This document shows positions 44,004 through 55,217 of a stretch of 64,000 bases of DNA, one piece after another. How positions within the stretch are numbered: position 1 is the stretch's first letter; the number at the start of each line of letters is the position of its first letter. The DNA is from Dipteris shenzhenensis (lineage: Eukaryota > Polypodiophyta > Polypodiopsida > Gleicheniales). The notes beneath the pieces are model-generated. The model was given only the letters and a program-made list of their open reading frames with translations. It ran no database searches and was not told the DNA's origin. Where the stretch lies: the NCBI GenBank assembly GCA_047967505.1, contig CM106539.1. One strand, 5' to 3'. The translations under genes were made by a program, and so were the position numbers.

Positions 44004-44057
44004 AGGAGGAGCCTCCCAAGAGACCGCAATATCGTGGCCTCATGGGAGGCTCCTCCT
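44004..44057. repeat. Hairpin with perfect 15-bp arms
   Basis: AGGAGGAGCCTCCCA at 44004-44018 is the exact reverse complement of TGGGAGGCTCCTCCT at 44043-44057. The loop is 24 bp. Confidence 0.9.
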
Positions 44058-44379
44058 CCCATTATTTTTTTCCTTGAAAATGGAAATTTCACAAGAAAAA
44101 CACATACTTTGACCCATTTCTTCGACCCCTCCATATTCCTTAACCCTTGCAAAAACATAGCCAAACAATTTTAGAAATTGTTGTTTGTACATAAGACAAT
44201 TGATTACTCACAATATCATGGGCTCCTACAACAATTGTAAAAGTAAGCAATGCATGATACTTTTTCACACAAGAATGTCAAATTTTATGAAAATCTTTGC
44301 TCGAACCACCGCCTCACACAAACACAATCGCTCAAATTCTGGTAATCCTCCTAGTTGTTCAAAACACTACATAGCTTGA

Positions 44380-44850
44380 CACATGGCATCTCTGCACGGC
44401 TTCGTGTAATGCAATCTCTGGCCTACACCACCTGATCACTTATCATCATGCAACCTTTTATTGCGGCTTTGCCACCTGTCACTAGGCAGGCACCCATGCA
44501 GACATTAAAATTGAAGGTTGGCTTGGAGAGGCCACTATGCTAGTTCTTGGCATAATAATTAGATGCAATCTATCATTCTGAACACTACCGCAATGCAGTC
44601 TCTGTCCTAACCACCTGTCAGTGTGTAGCCTTTTGCCGCTTCTTTTCTTGTAGCCCATGCAGATCATAGGTTGGCTTGGAGAGATCACCGTGCTGGTTTT
44701 TGGCATAATAATGAGATGCAATCTATCATTTTGAGCATCGCCTCAGTGTAGTCTCTAGCCTGACGACCTGTCATCGCCCATAATTCAAGCTTGTCTTAAA
44801 GAGACCACCACACTGGTTCTTGGAGTTATAGCTCCATTATCTACTTTTAC
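44380..44850. repeat. Degenerate tandem repeat, about 153 bp, 2-3 copies
   Basis: GTTGGCTTGGAGAGRYCACY starts at 44517 and 44670, with a partial third near 44787. Each is followed by TTCTTGGCATAATAAT or similar, then AGATGCAATCTATCATT. Confidence 0.75.
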
Positions 44851-44988
44851 GTATTACAAGAGGAGGTTTATGATGACTAGCGCGCTGGCAAATAGAAGGA
44901 GATCTATGAAAGCCATTGCGCTGGTTCTTGGAGTTATATATTTGTGTACCAAGGAAAACGTATTCCATTGTGCAACCAAGAAAAATGA

Positions 44989-45152
44989 AATTGATTATAT
45001 GGCCCTTGAGGGGTCCACTTTAGGGGCAAGGGCCATATCGACATGCCATCTCTGTCCAGTGGGATCTTGGATATTATATATAATGCACGTCGATATGGCC
45101 CTTGCCCCTCAAGGGCCTAAAGGGGACCCCTCAAGGGCCATATAGTCAATTG
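44989..45152. repeat. Foldback structure with nested palindromes
   Basis: The arms 44989-45042 and 45089-45152 are inverted copies (AATTGAYTATATGGCCCTTG at each outer end, GTCGATATGGCCCTTG at the inner ends). Each arm itself contains ATATGGCCCTTG facing CAAGGGCCATAT. The right arm has about 10 extra bases. The loop is about 46 bp. It is non-coding. Confidence 0.88.
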
Positions 45153-46229
45153 CATTTTTTGAAAGTTTAATCGTATTTTTCTAGATGTATCTCCATGCAA
45201 CCACAATGGTGGGGTCGTTGGAGTTATTTTAGCACTATTTTGGTCATAAGCCAAGAAAATTGTAGTCCTTCTTTCCTAGTATTTTAGTCCTTGTTGTAGT
45301 AAATATAAATGAGGGAAAAAGTACAATTAATCGAGTGAAAATTGAGCAAAAGAGATTACAATGTGCATCTAGGTCTAATAACAGGTTATTTAAAAATTAT
45401 CAATTTATACCGAGAAAAACTTGAGTAGAGTATCTTATCCAAAAGATTACAGGTAGCGGCCATAACCATTCAAATACAAATATAAAAGTTAACAATAGTG
45501 CATACTGAGAGCCTCAAATTGAACAAAAATAGATTACATAAATGCCTTAGAGACCAAAACATTACATCCAGTGAGCCAAAAGATTGTTGAGAGCTCAATA
45601 GATTACATCAAGCCATTGCTGAGAGCATCGTCTGAGCAAGAGGAAATTTGTACAACTCAGTTTTTTGCCATTCTAGCTTGTTGCATTAAAAAATTTTAGG
45701 GAGCCAAAGGAGGATATGATGGAGAGGCCGAAGACCATACGCATTGCCAGGACTCAAATTACATTCCCCCCAGCAAGTCGAGAGTACTCTTGTCTGAAAA
45801 TACTGAGGCCTTTGTTGACATCTAGGGGGAACCCATACAACACTGTAGCCATAAAGAGGCCCTCTGTGAGCATGTCATCTAAGGTGATGACATTCAGATG
45901 TGTGGGGGATCGCCTATGGGAATGAAGGGTCTCCACTAGTGCTAGCATTTCTACTCCAAGTGAGTGCAACGCAATCACCTTATATGAGAAGGCAGATATT
46001 ATTGGGATCACAGAGCATCGAGAGGAGGTGGTAGTAGGCATGCTAAAGATGAGTGGGTGAGCAGCAGATGAGCAGGGGAGCAGATGTAATGATGAGAGTT
46101 GGAGGAGGGAGCATGGAGCAAACTAGAGCAGAGGCAGAAAAGAGCTAGAGGGGTGTGGAGCAAAGTACCAGAGCGTGTGGAGCAAAGTAGCAAAGCGGGG
46201 GTGGATTAGAGCAACGTAGTAAAATGCGG
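45153..46229. other. No supported gene
   Basis: The sequence is A/T-rich to about 45700. A 95-codon minus frame (46041-45754, with LNVITLDDMLTEGLFMATVL) is protein-like but unrecognised. It overlaps a 69-codon plus frame. Confidence 0.3.
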
Positions 46230-47050
46230 TGGTAGGAGCCTGAGGTTCCATCCATATTAATTGCAAGCCACCACGGTGGAATCCCCCAGACGGGCCGGTA
46301 CTCATGAAGAAGACGCCATGTGGTGCCACTCCAGTGGTAATTAGTTGCCAGCCCAGTGGAATCTTAGCCATGACAAATGTGGTTGATAAGAGCCACCACC
46401 ACCGGGAAGTAATTCCCACAAAGGTAAATCATGAAGCTCTAATCACTCATTATCATGTCTAATCACTCATTACCATGTCTAATAACTCATTACCATGCAC
46501 TCTAGTTCTGTACTGAACATGTGAGCCTAACGACTAGTAATTTTTACTGCACTCGTAGTATTCATGCATGCTAAAGTATGGTGGTGGCTGAGCGATGGCA
46601 TGTTGGAATCGTAGCAACGATAGACATGGCTGATGATAGCCAACACCATTGAGCAGTAATTCCCATAAAAGTAAATCATGAAGCCTAATCGCCTCTAATC
46701 CCTCATTACCATGCACTCTAGTACTCTCCTGAGCATACAAGCCCAGTGACTGGTAATTTATTGCACTCATAGTAATCATGCGTGCAAGCCCGTTAGTGGT
46801 AACTGGAAGCTGAGTAATTGCGGGCCACTGTGGTGGCTAGTAATTAACTGCCAACCGTCTTAGCCGCCACCACAGATGTGGCTAGGAATCTTAGATGCCA
46901 CCACCTCTAATCATTCATTACCATGCAAGTCAGTACTGTCACCTTGAATTATTCAAAATTCAGGCCAACCACCACGGTGGCTCTCACCTTGATAGTAGCC
47001 AGGCTACAACCACCGCGCTGGCTCTTACCTTGATAGCGGGCTACTTAATC
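46230..47050. repeat. Degenerate repeats with CCACCACGGTGG and TCATTACCATGCA words
   Basis: GTAATTCCCAYAAARGTAAA through CATTACCATGCACTCTAG occurs at about 46400-46505 and again at about 46652-46723. The word CCACCACGGTGG or variants recurs at 46268, 46969, 47008 and, further on, 48466 and 48514. This looks like an old LTR or leader area with internal duplications. Confidence 0.55.
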
Positions 47051-47426
47051 ATTTTGTCTTCTATCCCTCTCAAAAATTTTGTTCTCCCTTGCAATCTCAA
47101 GCCTCCACTATTCCATTTCCTTCACTGCTTCATCTTTTATCCCTCTTGACCATTTCTTTCTCCCTTGCAATCGGACTGTAAACTCAAACCTCCACTATTC
47201 CATTTCCTTCACTGTTTCATATTCTATCCCTCTCGACCATTTCTATCTCCCTTGCACTCTTCCTAGAACTTCTATCCCGGACCCTACACAGTTCGCGAGC
47301 TCCTCACAAAATCTTTTCTCCCCCTCTGCAACACAGTGCGAGAGCCGCACTCCTCCCTTGATCTTAAAATTGTGACATATGGGAGCTCCTCTCTCAACCT
47401 TCAAAAGCCCAATTTGGATGCTCTCT

Positions 47427-48720
47427 AAAACTTCACCAGGTTGGTACATGAGATGAACATGAAGGAGGGGCAACTAGTCTATCAAGGTCGTAATATTACC
47501 ATCAATGAAAGCATGATAGAAAATGCTCTAGGAATTTCTGGAGGCAGCTTGCAAGAACACTTTTTTGAGAAGCAGTGGAAGAGACAGGATATTCTAGGTG
47601 TATACCCAAACATTGAGATTAGTAAAGATGGTGGAGTCAAGATTTTGAGCTTGCAAACAGACCTCCAAGATGTGCTGAAGAAGACCATTCACTTCTTTAC
47701 TGATACGAGAGGAATTTGCAAGTTCTGGCACATTCAAGAAGCAATAGAGCAATTGAAAGGACATGATGTATCTTTCTCAAGGGTGATCTCCAAGAGTGTG
47801 TTAACCAACCTGAAGAATTGCATGGATGGTAAATCCCAATTGTCATCTCAGTCCACAAGAGTTGCAATGCACTTGATGGCATCTACCCTCAAAGGGATTT
47901 TTGAGCAATACGATAAGCAGATGTCTCAGAAGGTGACTTTTTTACAAGAGAAAGCCACCGATGTAGCAAAGGAGGTAGCGAAACTTGAGAAAAGACTTAG
48001 GGAAGGTGCAGAAGCCAAGGTAGCGGAGGCACAAGCAAGGGCCTTGCAAGCACAATAGCAAGCTGAGGCTGCTACAAAATTGGTCAACATGGAAAGGCAT
48101 AGAAGAGAAGAAGCAGAGAAGCGCATGAAGGAGCTCCGAGATAGGCTTGAAGAAGTGAGAAATGATGGGGACATGGTGACAAGGTGCTAGAAAAGATGCA
48201 AAAGGATCTTGAAGATCAGAGAGCCAAAAAGGAGGGTCTTTACAAATGGCTCTGCAACATGCAAAACACATTGAACATTGAAAAAGACCAGATGATGGAG
48301 GAGCTGAAAAGGGAGAATGTAGAAACCAGAAAGGTAAGGATGGTGGGGCAAAGAGCAGCCCGGGTGGAGAAGACAACAAGGTAGATCCTAAGGCCAAGAA
48401 GGATGCAAAGAGCAGCTTCGATGGAGCAAGTTCTAGCCAGCACAGTCGAGCAAGTTCTAGCCACCACGGTGGAGCGAATTCCAGCCACCATTGTGGAGCA
48501 ATTCGCAGCAGCCACCACGGTGGTGAGGGTCGTTTTTTCGAAACATTGTTGGAAGTCCAAAGAGCAAGCTATAAGACCCTGGAAGAAGATCATGATAGAT
48601 GTTTGCACGAGCTTGCCGTGGCTTTTGACAGTTATGAAAAGTAGTCTATCATCTTGAGAGATTTCCAGACTAGAATGGAAGTCTTGGAAATGGCCCATGA
48701 AGATGTTTTTTAGCAATTTA
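47427..48720 (+). pseudogene. Retroelement-associated protein remnant, 'putative plant transposon protein'-like
   Basis: The main frame runs from about 47427 to an in-frame TAG at 48056. The first ATG is at 47453. The segment YQGRNITINESMIENALGIS resembles the conserved box of the putative plant transposon protein (Transposase_32) family. A helical middle follows (ADRGICKFWHIQEAIEQL-like, STRVAMHLMASTLKGIFEQY), then a coiled coil (EVAKLEKRLREGAEAKVAEA). Beyond the TAG the coiled coil continues to 48189. Shifted frames then give SSHHGG repeats and EDHDRCLHELAVAFDSYEK, as in the C-termini of such proteins. The function of the family is not established. Stops and shifts make this a pseudogene. 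Confidence 0.5.
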
Positions 48721-48739
48721 TGCAGCTTCAATAGAGAAA

Positions 48740-49879
48740 ATAAGCATGCCCAACGATGCAAACTGTAATTGATGGACATAAAACTCTTTATGGGACTTCA
48801 AGTGAATAATATTAAGGTGTATGAAAAGTATCGCAACCATACAACAAAAGCACATGTGATAGGAGCAAGCAGATGTTATTCTTTGATACTCATGTATCAG
48901 ACACGATGGAAAACAAGAAAGTATGAATGCCCAATGATGCAAATGGACAAATATGCATGCCCAACAATGTAAATGGTATGTAATAGGAAGGATACTTTAC
49001 ATGGGACTTAAGGTAAATAGTACATTTAAGGCATGTGCAAAGTATCATACCCATTCAACGAAGGAACATGTGATAGGAGCATGCCGATGTGTATTTTTTG
49101 ATACTCATGTATGAGACGTGGTGGAAAACAAGAAAATATGCATGTCCAACCGTGCAAATAATACCAAATGGGCATGTTCCTCTACATAGGATTTCAATTA
49201 AATAAGATTAAGGCATGTGCAAAGTATCATACCCATCAACATGTGCAAAGTATCATACCCATTGAAAAAAGGCACATACGACATATGATGGGAGCACGTC
49301 GATGCATATTTTTTTATACTCAGGTATGAGACGGGGTGGAAAACAAAAGAATAACCATGACCGATGATGCAAACATGTATGATGGGTATCATACTCTACA
49401 TAGGACTTAAAGTAAAAAAGTCTAAGGCATGTGCAAAGTGTCGTACACATCCAACAAAGACAGATGTAATAGGAGCACACCAATGCATAGTTTTTGATAC
49501 TCGGGTATGAGACTGGTGGAAAATAAGAAAATATGCATGCCCAAGGATGCAAATGGTGTTTGTTGGATATGATAATTTTCATAGTAGTTAAATTGAATAA
49601 GGTTAAGTCATGTGCAAAGTATTGTATCCATCTGACAAAGGCACATGCAATATGAGCACGCGGATGCATATTTTTTGATACTCGCGGTGAAAAATAAGAA
49701 AATAAGCATGCCTAACAATGCAAATGGTATTCGATGGGCATGATACTTTGCACAAAACTTCCATTAAATAAGATTAAGATTTGTGTCAAGAATTTTATCC
49801 ATCCAACGAAGGAACACACAATAGGAGCACACCGATGCATATTTTTTGATACAAATATGTGTGCAAAGTATCGTACTGT
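48740..49879. repeat. Satellite-like tandem array, about 180-bp unit, about 6 copies
   Basis: Each unit carries GTGCAAAGTATCATACCCAT, then GATAGGAGCA-CGATG, TTTTTTGATACTCATGTATG and AAAATAAGCATGCCCAA. Unit anchors fall near 48828, 49040, 49243, 49437, 49618 and 49790. The first two intervals are longer because of 25-30-bp internal duplications. Scattered frames over it are artefacts. The unit length is in the range common for plant satellites. Confidence 0.88.
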
Positions 49880-50285
49880 TACCGCCCCAAAAAAATCCAT
49901 TGTAAATGTAATAAGTAGAAGTGAATATGTGTGTGTGGCATTAATGGAATATAAAATGGAGTAGCAATGTGAAGTGAGTGGGAGAGAAGTAAGGAGTCTC
50001 ACTTGCAACTTTCTCACATACACAATGGGGGAATACACACAAAGGTGGAGGCTGAAAACAGTTTTCCGCTTCTTAGTTGTGAAAGCCAAAAGAACTCTCT
50101 CTTAGTACAAAAGGAATAGGTGAACCCTATATGTGGGTCTCAAACCAAACTCAACTAACCTAGGTGGCATACTAACTGAGCCACTAACTAGAGTACATAA
50201 AGATAGCCATCATCCAGCTATTATTCACAGGCAGTGTACCAACCACATCTGTAGCTAACAAGTTGGTGACATAAATGCACAACGG

Positions 50286-52253
50286 TCACCCTGGCATATC
50301 ACGAGTGGAGCTCGATATCTCAACACTCCCCCTCGAGCTCAATCCCAATTCCTGCACACCAAGCAGGTCTCTGAACTTGGGCAGCTTCTCTGTGCCCAAT
50401 GCCTTCGTGAATATGTCAGCTACCTGATCCTCTATGTTGACATAAACTAGATCAATAAAACCTACTAGAACCTTCTCCCACACATAGTGATAATGCACCT
50501 CAATGTGCTTTGTTCTAGCATGATAGATTGGGTTATTTGCCAAGTGTATATTGCTAATGGTTTGACAATAAAAGACAACTGGCCCATCTGTAGACTGATA
50601 CATATCATAAAGTAGCTTATGCAACCAAGCTACCTCACATGCAGCCATTGTTGCACCCTTGTAGTCAGCCTCTATGCTCGACAAGGCAAGTGTAGGCTGT
50701 TTCTTGCTACTCCAAGTGAATGCAGCACTCCTAAAAGAGAACACATATCCACTGGTAGATCGTCTATCAGAAATACTACCAGCCCAATCAGCATCAGTGT
50801 ATGCATGCAACTGTATCTGAACCCCAGTCTCATAAAATAGTCCATACTGCAATGTGGACTTCACATACCTCAGTATGTGTCTAGCCGCATCCAAATGCGG
50901 GTTCCTTAGAGCCTGCATAAACTGACTTACCAACCCAACAGCATAGCTCAAATCTGGCATGGTAATAGTCATATAAATCAAACTTCCTACTATGCGTCTG
51001 TACATAATAGGGTCTTCCAGAAGCTCACTTGCATCTGCGCTCAACTTCACATTTTGCTCCAAAGGAACTGTAATAGGCTTACAACCTGTTATCCCATATT
51101 TGGACAGCATGTCCAATCCATACTGCCTCTGCAAGAGCCATATCCCACTTGTGAATCTAATCACCTCAATGACCAAGAAGTAACGCAGCTCTCCCAAGTC
51201 CTTCATCTCAAACTTTTGCTTCAATAGCATTTTCACATGAAGGATATCTGCATCACTATCACCTGTGATGATCAAATCATCAACATAAATGACAAGCAGC
51301 ATAATGCCTTTCTCTGTTTTTCTCACATAAAGTGAGAAATGTGCCTTGGAAATCTGAAAGCCAATAGTGACAAGATATTGTCCTATCTTGTCAGACCATG
51401 CTCTGGGTGCTTGCTTCAAGCCATACAAGGCTTTCTTCAACCTGCAAACAAACTCAGGACGAACATCATGCACATAACTTAGTTGCTGCTCCATATAGAC
51501 CTCTTCTTGCAAATCACCATGCAAGAAGGCATTCTTTACATCCATCTGGTGTAAAGACCATCCCTTTGATGTAGCCATAGCAATGACTACTCTTATGGTT
51601 GCCATCCTTGCAACCGGATTGAATGTTTCTTCATAATCAATGCCATTTGTCTGTGCATACCCCTTGACAACTAATCTTGCCTTGTATCTACTCACAGAAT
51701 CATCTGCATTGTGCTTCACCATATAAACCCACTTGCAGCCAATTGCATACATGTCTATAGGCAAAGGCACCAATTCCCATGTAGCATTTGCTTCCAAGGC
51801 ATCCATTTCTTCATCCATGGCTTTCTCCCATTTTTCTTTTCCCATGGCTTGCTCAAAAGAAGTGGGTTCTGGTTCATGTATCACTTTGACCATATAGGCA
51901 TAGTGAATGGCTATAAATCCATCATATTTCAGCCTATCCATAGGATACCTAGCTCTGATAGACCTGTGCAAAATAGGCTGACTACCAAGTGCTCTCAAAA
52001 CATCCCTTGTCTTCCTTACTCCAGGTGTAACAATAGAAGGAATACCCAACTCATCATCAAGGCTCTGTTCAAAGCCACTGGATTCACCATCCACATAAGA
52101 GTGACCTGCATTCACATCAAACATGGGCTGATCTACTTTCTCTTTTCCTTTTTGTGATACTTGCATACCACTGTCTGCATTGCTTTGAGGAGATCCTCTT
52201 AATCTCAATCTGCCTATCCATGGTGAAGTATGTGAACCACTGCTAGAGGACAC
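50286..52253 (-). CDS. Copia element 1 reverse transcriptase-RNase H, 655 codons open
   Basis: Uninterrupted frame. After a Ser-rich linker come EPTSFEQAMGKEKWEKAMDE, ATWELVPLP and CKWVYMVKHNADDSVSRYKA. RT motif A is QMDVKNAFLHGDLQEEVYME. YGLKQAPRAW is motif B. LLVIYVDDLIITGDSD is motif C, with Y-V-D-D intact. Then KFEMKDLGELRYFL. RNase H shows AYTDADWAGS, STSGYVFSF, KKQPTLALSSIEADY (usually ST-E-A-E-Y, so one acidic position is altered) and KHIEVHYHYV. The stop codon lies 40 bp inside the 3' LTR. Confidence 0.93.
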   Translation of the reverse strand: MSSSSGSHTSPWIGRLRLRGSPQSNADSGMQVSQKGKEKVDQPMFDVNAGHSYVDGESSGFEQSLDDELGIPSIVTPGVRKTRDVLRALGSQPILHRSIRARYPMDRLKYDGFIAIHYAYMVKVIHEPEPTSFEQAMGKEKWEKAMDEEMDALEANATWELVPLPIDMYAIGCKWVYMVKHNADDSVSRYKARLVVKGYAQTNGIDYEETFNPVARMATIRVVIAMATSKGWSLHQMDVKNAFLHGDLQEEVYMEQQLSYVHDVRPEFVCRLKKALYGLKQAPRAWSDKIGQYLVTIGFQISKAHFSLYVRKTEKGIMLLVIYVDDLIITGDSDADILHVKMLLKQKFEMKDLGELRYFLVIEVIRFTSGIWLLQRQYGLDMLSKYGITGCKPITVPLEQNVKLSADASELLEDPIMYRRIVGSLIYMTITMPDLSYAVGLVSQFMQALRNPHLDAARHILRYVKSTLQYGLFYETGVQIQLHAYTDADWAGSISDRRSTSGYVFSFRSAAFTWSSKKQPTLALSSIEADYKGATMAACEVAWLHKLLYDMYQSTDGPVVFYCQTISNIHLANNPIYHARTKHIEVHYHYVWEKVLVGFIDLVYVNIEDQVADIFTKALGTEKLPKFRDLLGVQELGLSSRGSVEISSSTRDMPG

Positions 52254-52409
52254 TACAGATCCACTAATATTTTGTGATTGCTGCTATGAATTCTGTGCAT
52301 CATTAACATTTTGTGCATCTAGATCATCGATCACATTTATTGGTTTATACCAGTTGCTCATCTCATAAAAAACATCTCTGCTTACTATAAACTTACGAGT
52401 AGAAGGGTT

Positions 52410-53413
52410 TTAGAATCTATACCCTTTTTGTTGTAGAGAATAACCAATAAAGATGCACTTCTCAGCTTTTCGATCCAACTTGGATCTCAACTCATTTGGG
52501 ACATGAACATAGGCAATGCAACCAAAAACTTTCAAATGAGAAATATTTGGTTTCCTATCAGTATACCTCTCCTCTGGCATCATGCCATGTATTGCTACAA
52601 TGGGAGTCCTATTCATTAAGTAGACTACTGTAGCAACTGCTTCAGCCCAATAATAATATGGCAGTCTTTTTCGTTGAGCATGGCACGAGATACCTCTCCA
52701 ATATGTTGTTTTTCCTTTCTGCAAGTCCATTTTGCTATGGGGTATGACTGCATGAATATTGCTGCTTTATGCCATGCTCCTACAGGAACCTTGCAAACTC
52801 ATTTGAGAGGTACTCTCCCCCTCCATCTAACCTTAGGCATTTTATTTTTTCCATCTAACCTTAGGCATTTTATTTGCAGGCCTGTTTCTTTCTCAACCAT
52901 AGCTTTAAAAGCTTTGAAATGCCCAAACACTTCACTTTTCTTTTTCATAAAATACACCCAAACTTTTTTGCTGTAGTCATCAATAAAAGTGAAAAAATAA
53001 TGATAGCCTCCAATAGATGCAGCTTTAGTGGTCCACACATCAGAGTGGATTAATTCCAATGGCCTCTTACTCTCTTGAACATGTCTAGGAAATGGTTTCC
53101 TTGCCTGTTTTCCAAATTGACAAGCTTCACATACCTTATGCATTTCTGCAACCTTGAACTTAGGCAATCCTGCAACAATATTTTGGCCCTTTATTAATTT
53201 AAGTCACTGTACATTAACATGACCAATGCATTTATGCCAGATATCAATATCTGCAACTACACTGGTCCCATCTGCAAACATTGTTGTGCTCAATTCAGGC
53301 ATGTCTACATCCAATGTAAACATCCTGCCCTTCTTCTTCCCTTTTGCTATCAAGTGACCTTTATTTTTCATATCCTCAACAAAGCATCCATGAGGATTAA
53401 ATCTGACCTGCAA
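52410..53413 (-). pseudogene. Copia element 1 integrase region
   Basis: It begins with the GAG-pre-integrase part (MQVRFNPHGCFVEDM, GRMFTLDVDMPELS) and the zinc-binding IWHKCIGHVNVQ, then CEACQFGKQARKPFP. The core has ELIHSDVWTTKA with the first Asp. It is disrupted at 52822-52877 by a tandem duplication of about 28 bp that shifts the frame before the second Asp. Further pieces continue to 52410 (YYWAEAVATVVYLMNRTP, CIFIGYSLQQKGYRF) and end at a stop. Integrase would join element DNA to the chromosome; this copy cannot. Confidence 0.88.
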
Positions 53414-53503
53414 GCCCTGCTCAACCGTTTGACCAACAGAAACCAGGTTCTTGGTGATATTCGGGACATGAAATACATCAGATAGGTATTTCTTTTTCCC
53501 ATC

Positions 53504-54672
53504 CTACATAGACAAAGGAATTTTACCAATCTGCACAATAGGATGTGCGATATCTCCACAAGTCTCCACAAGTCGTAGTCTTTCCATTTTCCTTGCATCT
53601 GGCATCCATTCTGCATGACCTGTCATGTGGTTTGACGCACCTGAGTCAACACTTGAGTCAACATACCACACATCATTGCTTTCTTCTGCACTTGTCACAG
53701 AATTGGTCATGTGCTGCATCATAAACAAATGCTCATTTTTATCATCACCATGTCTACTAAAGGATGCATAATTGCCTTGTTGCAATTTTCCAATCATGAT
53801 GTCATTTTGCTTTTTATAGCAGTCTTTAACCATATGACCCATTTTGCCATAGTAGTAGCATTCAACATTGCTATTTGCATTTTGGTCTCTCTGCCATCCA
53901 CCACGACCTCTTTGGCTCCTCCTGCCTCTAAAGTTACCATGTCCTCCTCCATAGGACTGGTTTTCTTGAATTTACTGCATATTCTGATTTTTGCCACGGC
54001 CTCTAGATCAGCCTGCTCTACCTCTTCCAGCATTTGAGTAGAAGACAGTTTCTTTTGAAGTTCCTCCTGAAGAAGATGCACCACCATTTCTCTGCTCTTC
54101 AAAAATTAGAAGAGCAATCAACTCCTCATAATCAGGAAAATTCTCACGAATGGCAATGGATGTACGGGATTGTGCATAATCCTTTCCTAGACCATTAAGG
54201 TCACATAAACTAAATCATCATCTTCCACTGGCAACCCAATAGAAGCAAGTGCATCTACAGTCTTCTTCACGTTCATGTGGTAGTCATTGATGCTCATATT
54301 TTCTCTCTGCACATTATGCAACTCTTGCTTGAGCTGCATTTTCTTGGCTTGTGTAATTGTGCTATATATTTTTGTCAAAGTATCCCATGCCTCCTTCGGC
54401 ATGCTTGCATCTTGAATATGCACAATGATAGAATATGAAATACTGATAGACAGCCAGTACATAACTTTTCTTGCTCTCTCATGCTAGCCTTTAAATGCCT
54501 GCAACTCCTATTGATTGGGAACATTAGGAATAATTGGTTCTTGTTCAGCTCCAGTAATGAACTCCCAATAGCCTTTTCCCTTAAGGAAATTTGTTATTCT
54601 AAACTTCCATGCTTGGAAGTTATTCTTGTCAAGCTTTTTAGTGACTATCTATGAAAGAGAATCAGACGCCAT
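53504..54672 (-). pseudogene. Copia element 1 gag and protease region
   Basis: The start is the Met at 54672 (MASDSLSQIVT). Gag pieces follow: MYWLSISISYSIIVHIQDAS, DTLTKIYSTITQAKKMQLKQ and NVQRENMSINDYHMNVKK (54462-54187), then the Gly/Arg-rich linker. The zinc knuckle reads C-Y-Y-Y-G-K-M-G-H-M-V-K-D-C, so its second Cys is Tyr (codon at about 53849-53851). The protease has VDSGASNHMTGHAEW, with an extra 4-residue duplication (VDSS) just before the catalytic Asp. Stops and frameshifts occur near 54186, 54130 and 53965. Confidence 0.85.
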
Positions 54673-55203
54673 TATAGAACACTGCAAAAATATTCTATCA
54701 CTGCAAAAAACAAAACTTTTGCCTCACAAGGGCAAATCTGCAAAACTGACGAAAGTGGTATTTGACCACACAGTCACTTCCTAGTGACGATTTTGCATCA
54801 ACAGGCAATAAGAGTGATTCTGTCACTCCCAATATCTCTGCGCATAGGCATACGATGCACTTCTGTGGCAACTTTTCACCGACCTGCGGAACAATGGTCG
54901 CACAGCAAAAAACAAGGCACTTTTCTGAGTGCCTATGGAGAACTTCTGCCACCAAAACGGGCCCTGAAATGGCCTCGAATCAAAAAAATAATGTCACCGA
55001 AGGCTTTGCCCTCACCCACAGCATATACTGCCCTCTCGCCACACCGTGAAGGGTGTCCCAATGTGAGACAGTGCACTCTTGCACTTTTCGGCTGTGCTAC
55101 CTGCAGAGATTTGCTCCCAAACTCGAAAAAGAAAAGCAAAACTGATCCTCTTACCAAGACACCGCGAACTTGGTTTGCTTTCTTGAGCTCCTTACCACGA
55201 ACC

Positions 55204-55217
55204 GAGCTTTGATACCA
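55204..55217 (-). promoter_or_regulatory. Primer-binding site of copia element 1
   Basis: The minus strand TGGTATCAAAGCTC lies directly inside the 5' LTR. It is an initiator tRNA-Met type with A in place of G at one position. Confidence 0.85.

Noticed and set aside
48740-49879. CRISPR-like array
   Set aside because: Repeats are contiguous satellite units of about 180 bp without unique spacers, in a plant nuclear context.
51711-52157. 148-codon plus frame within the copia pol region (and its twin at 61002-61364)
   Set aside because: Antisense shadow of the reverse transcriptase coding sequence, present in both elements because they are homologous.
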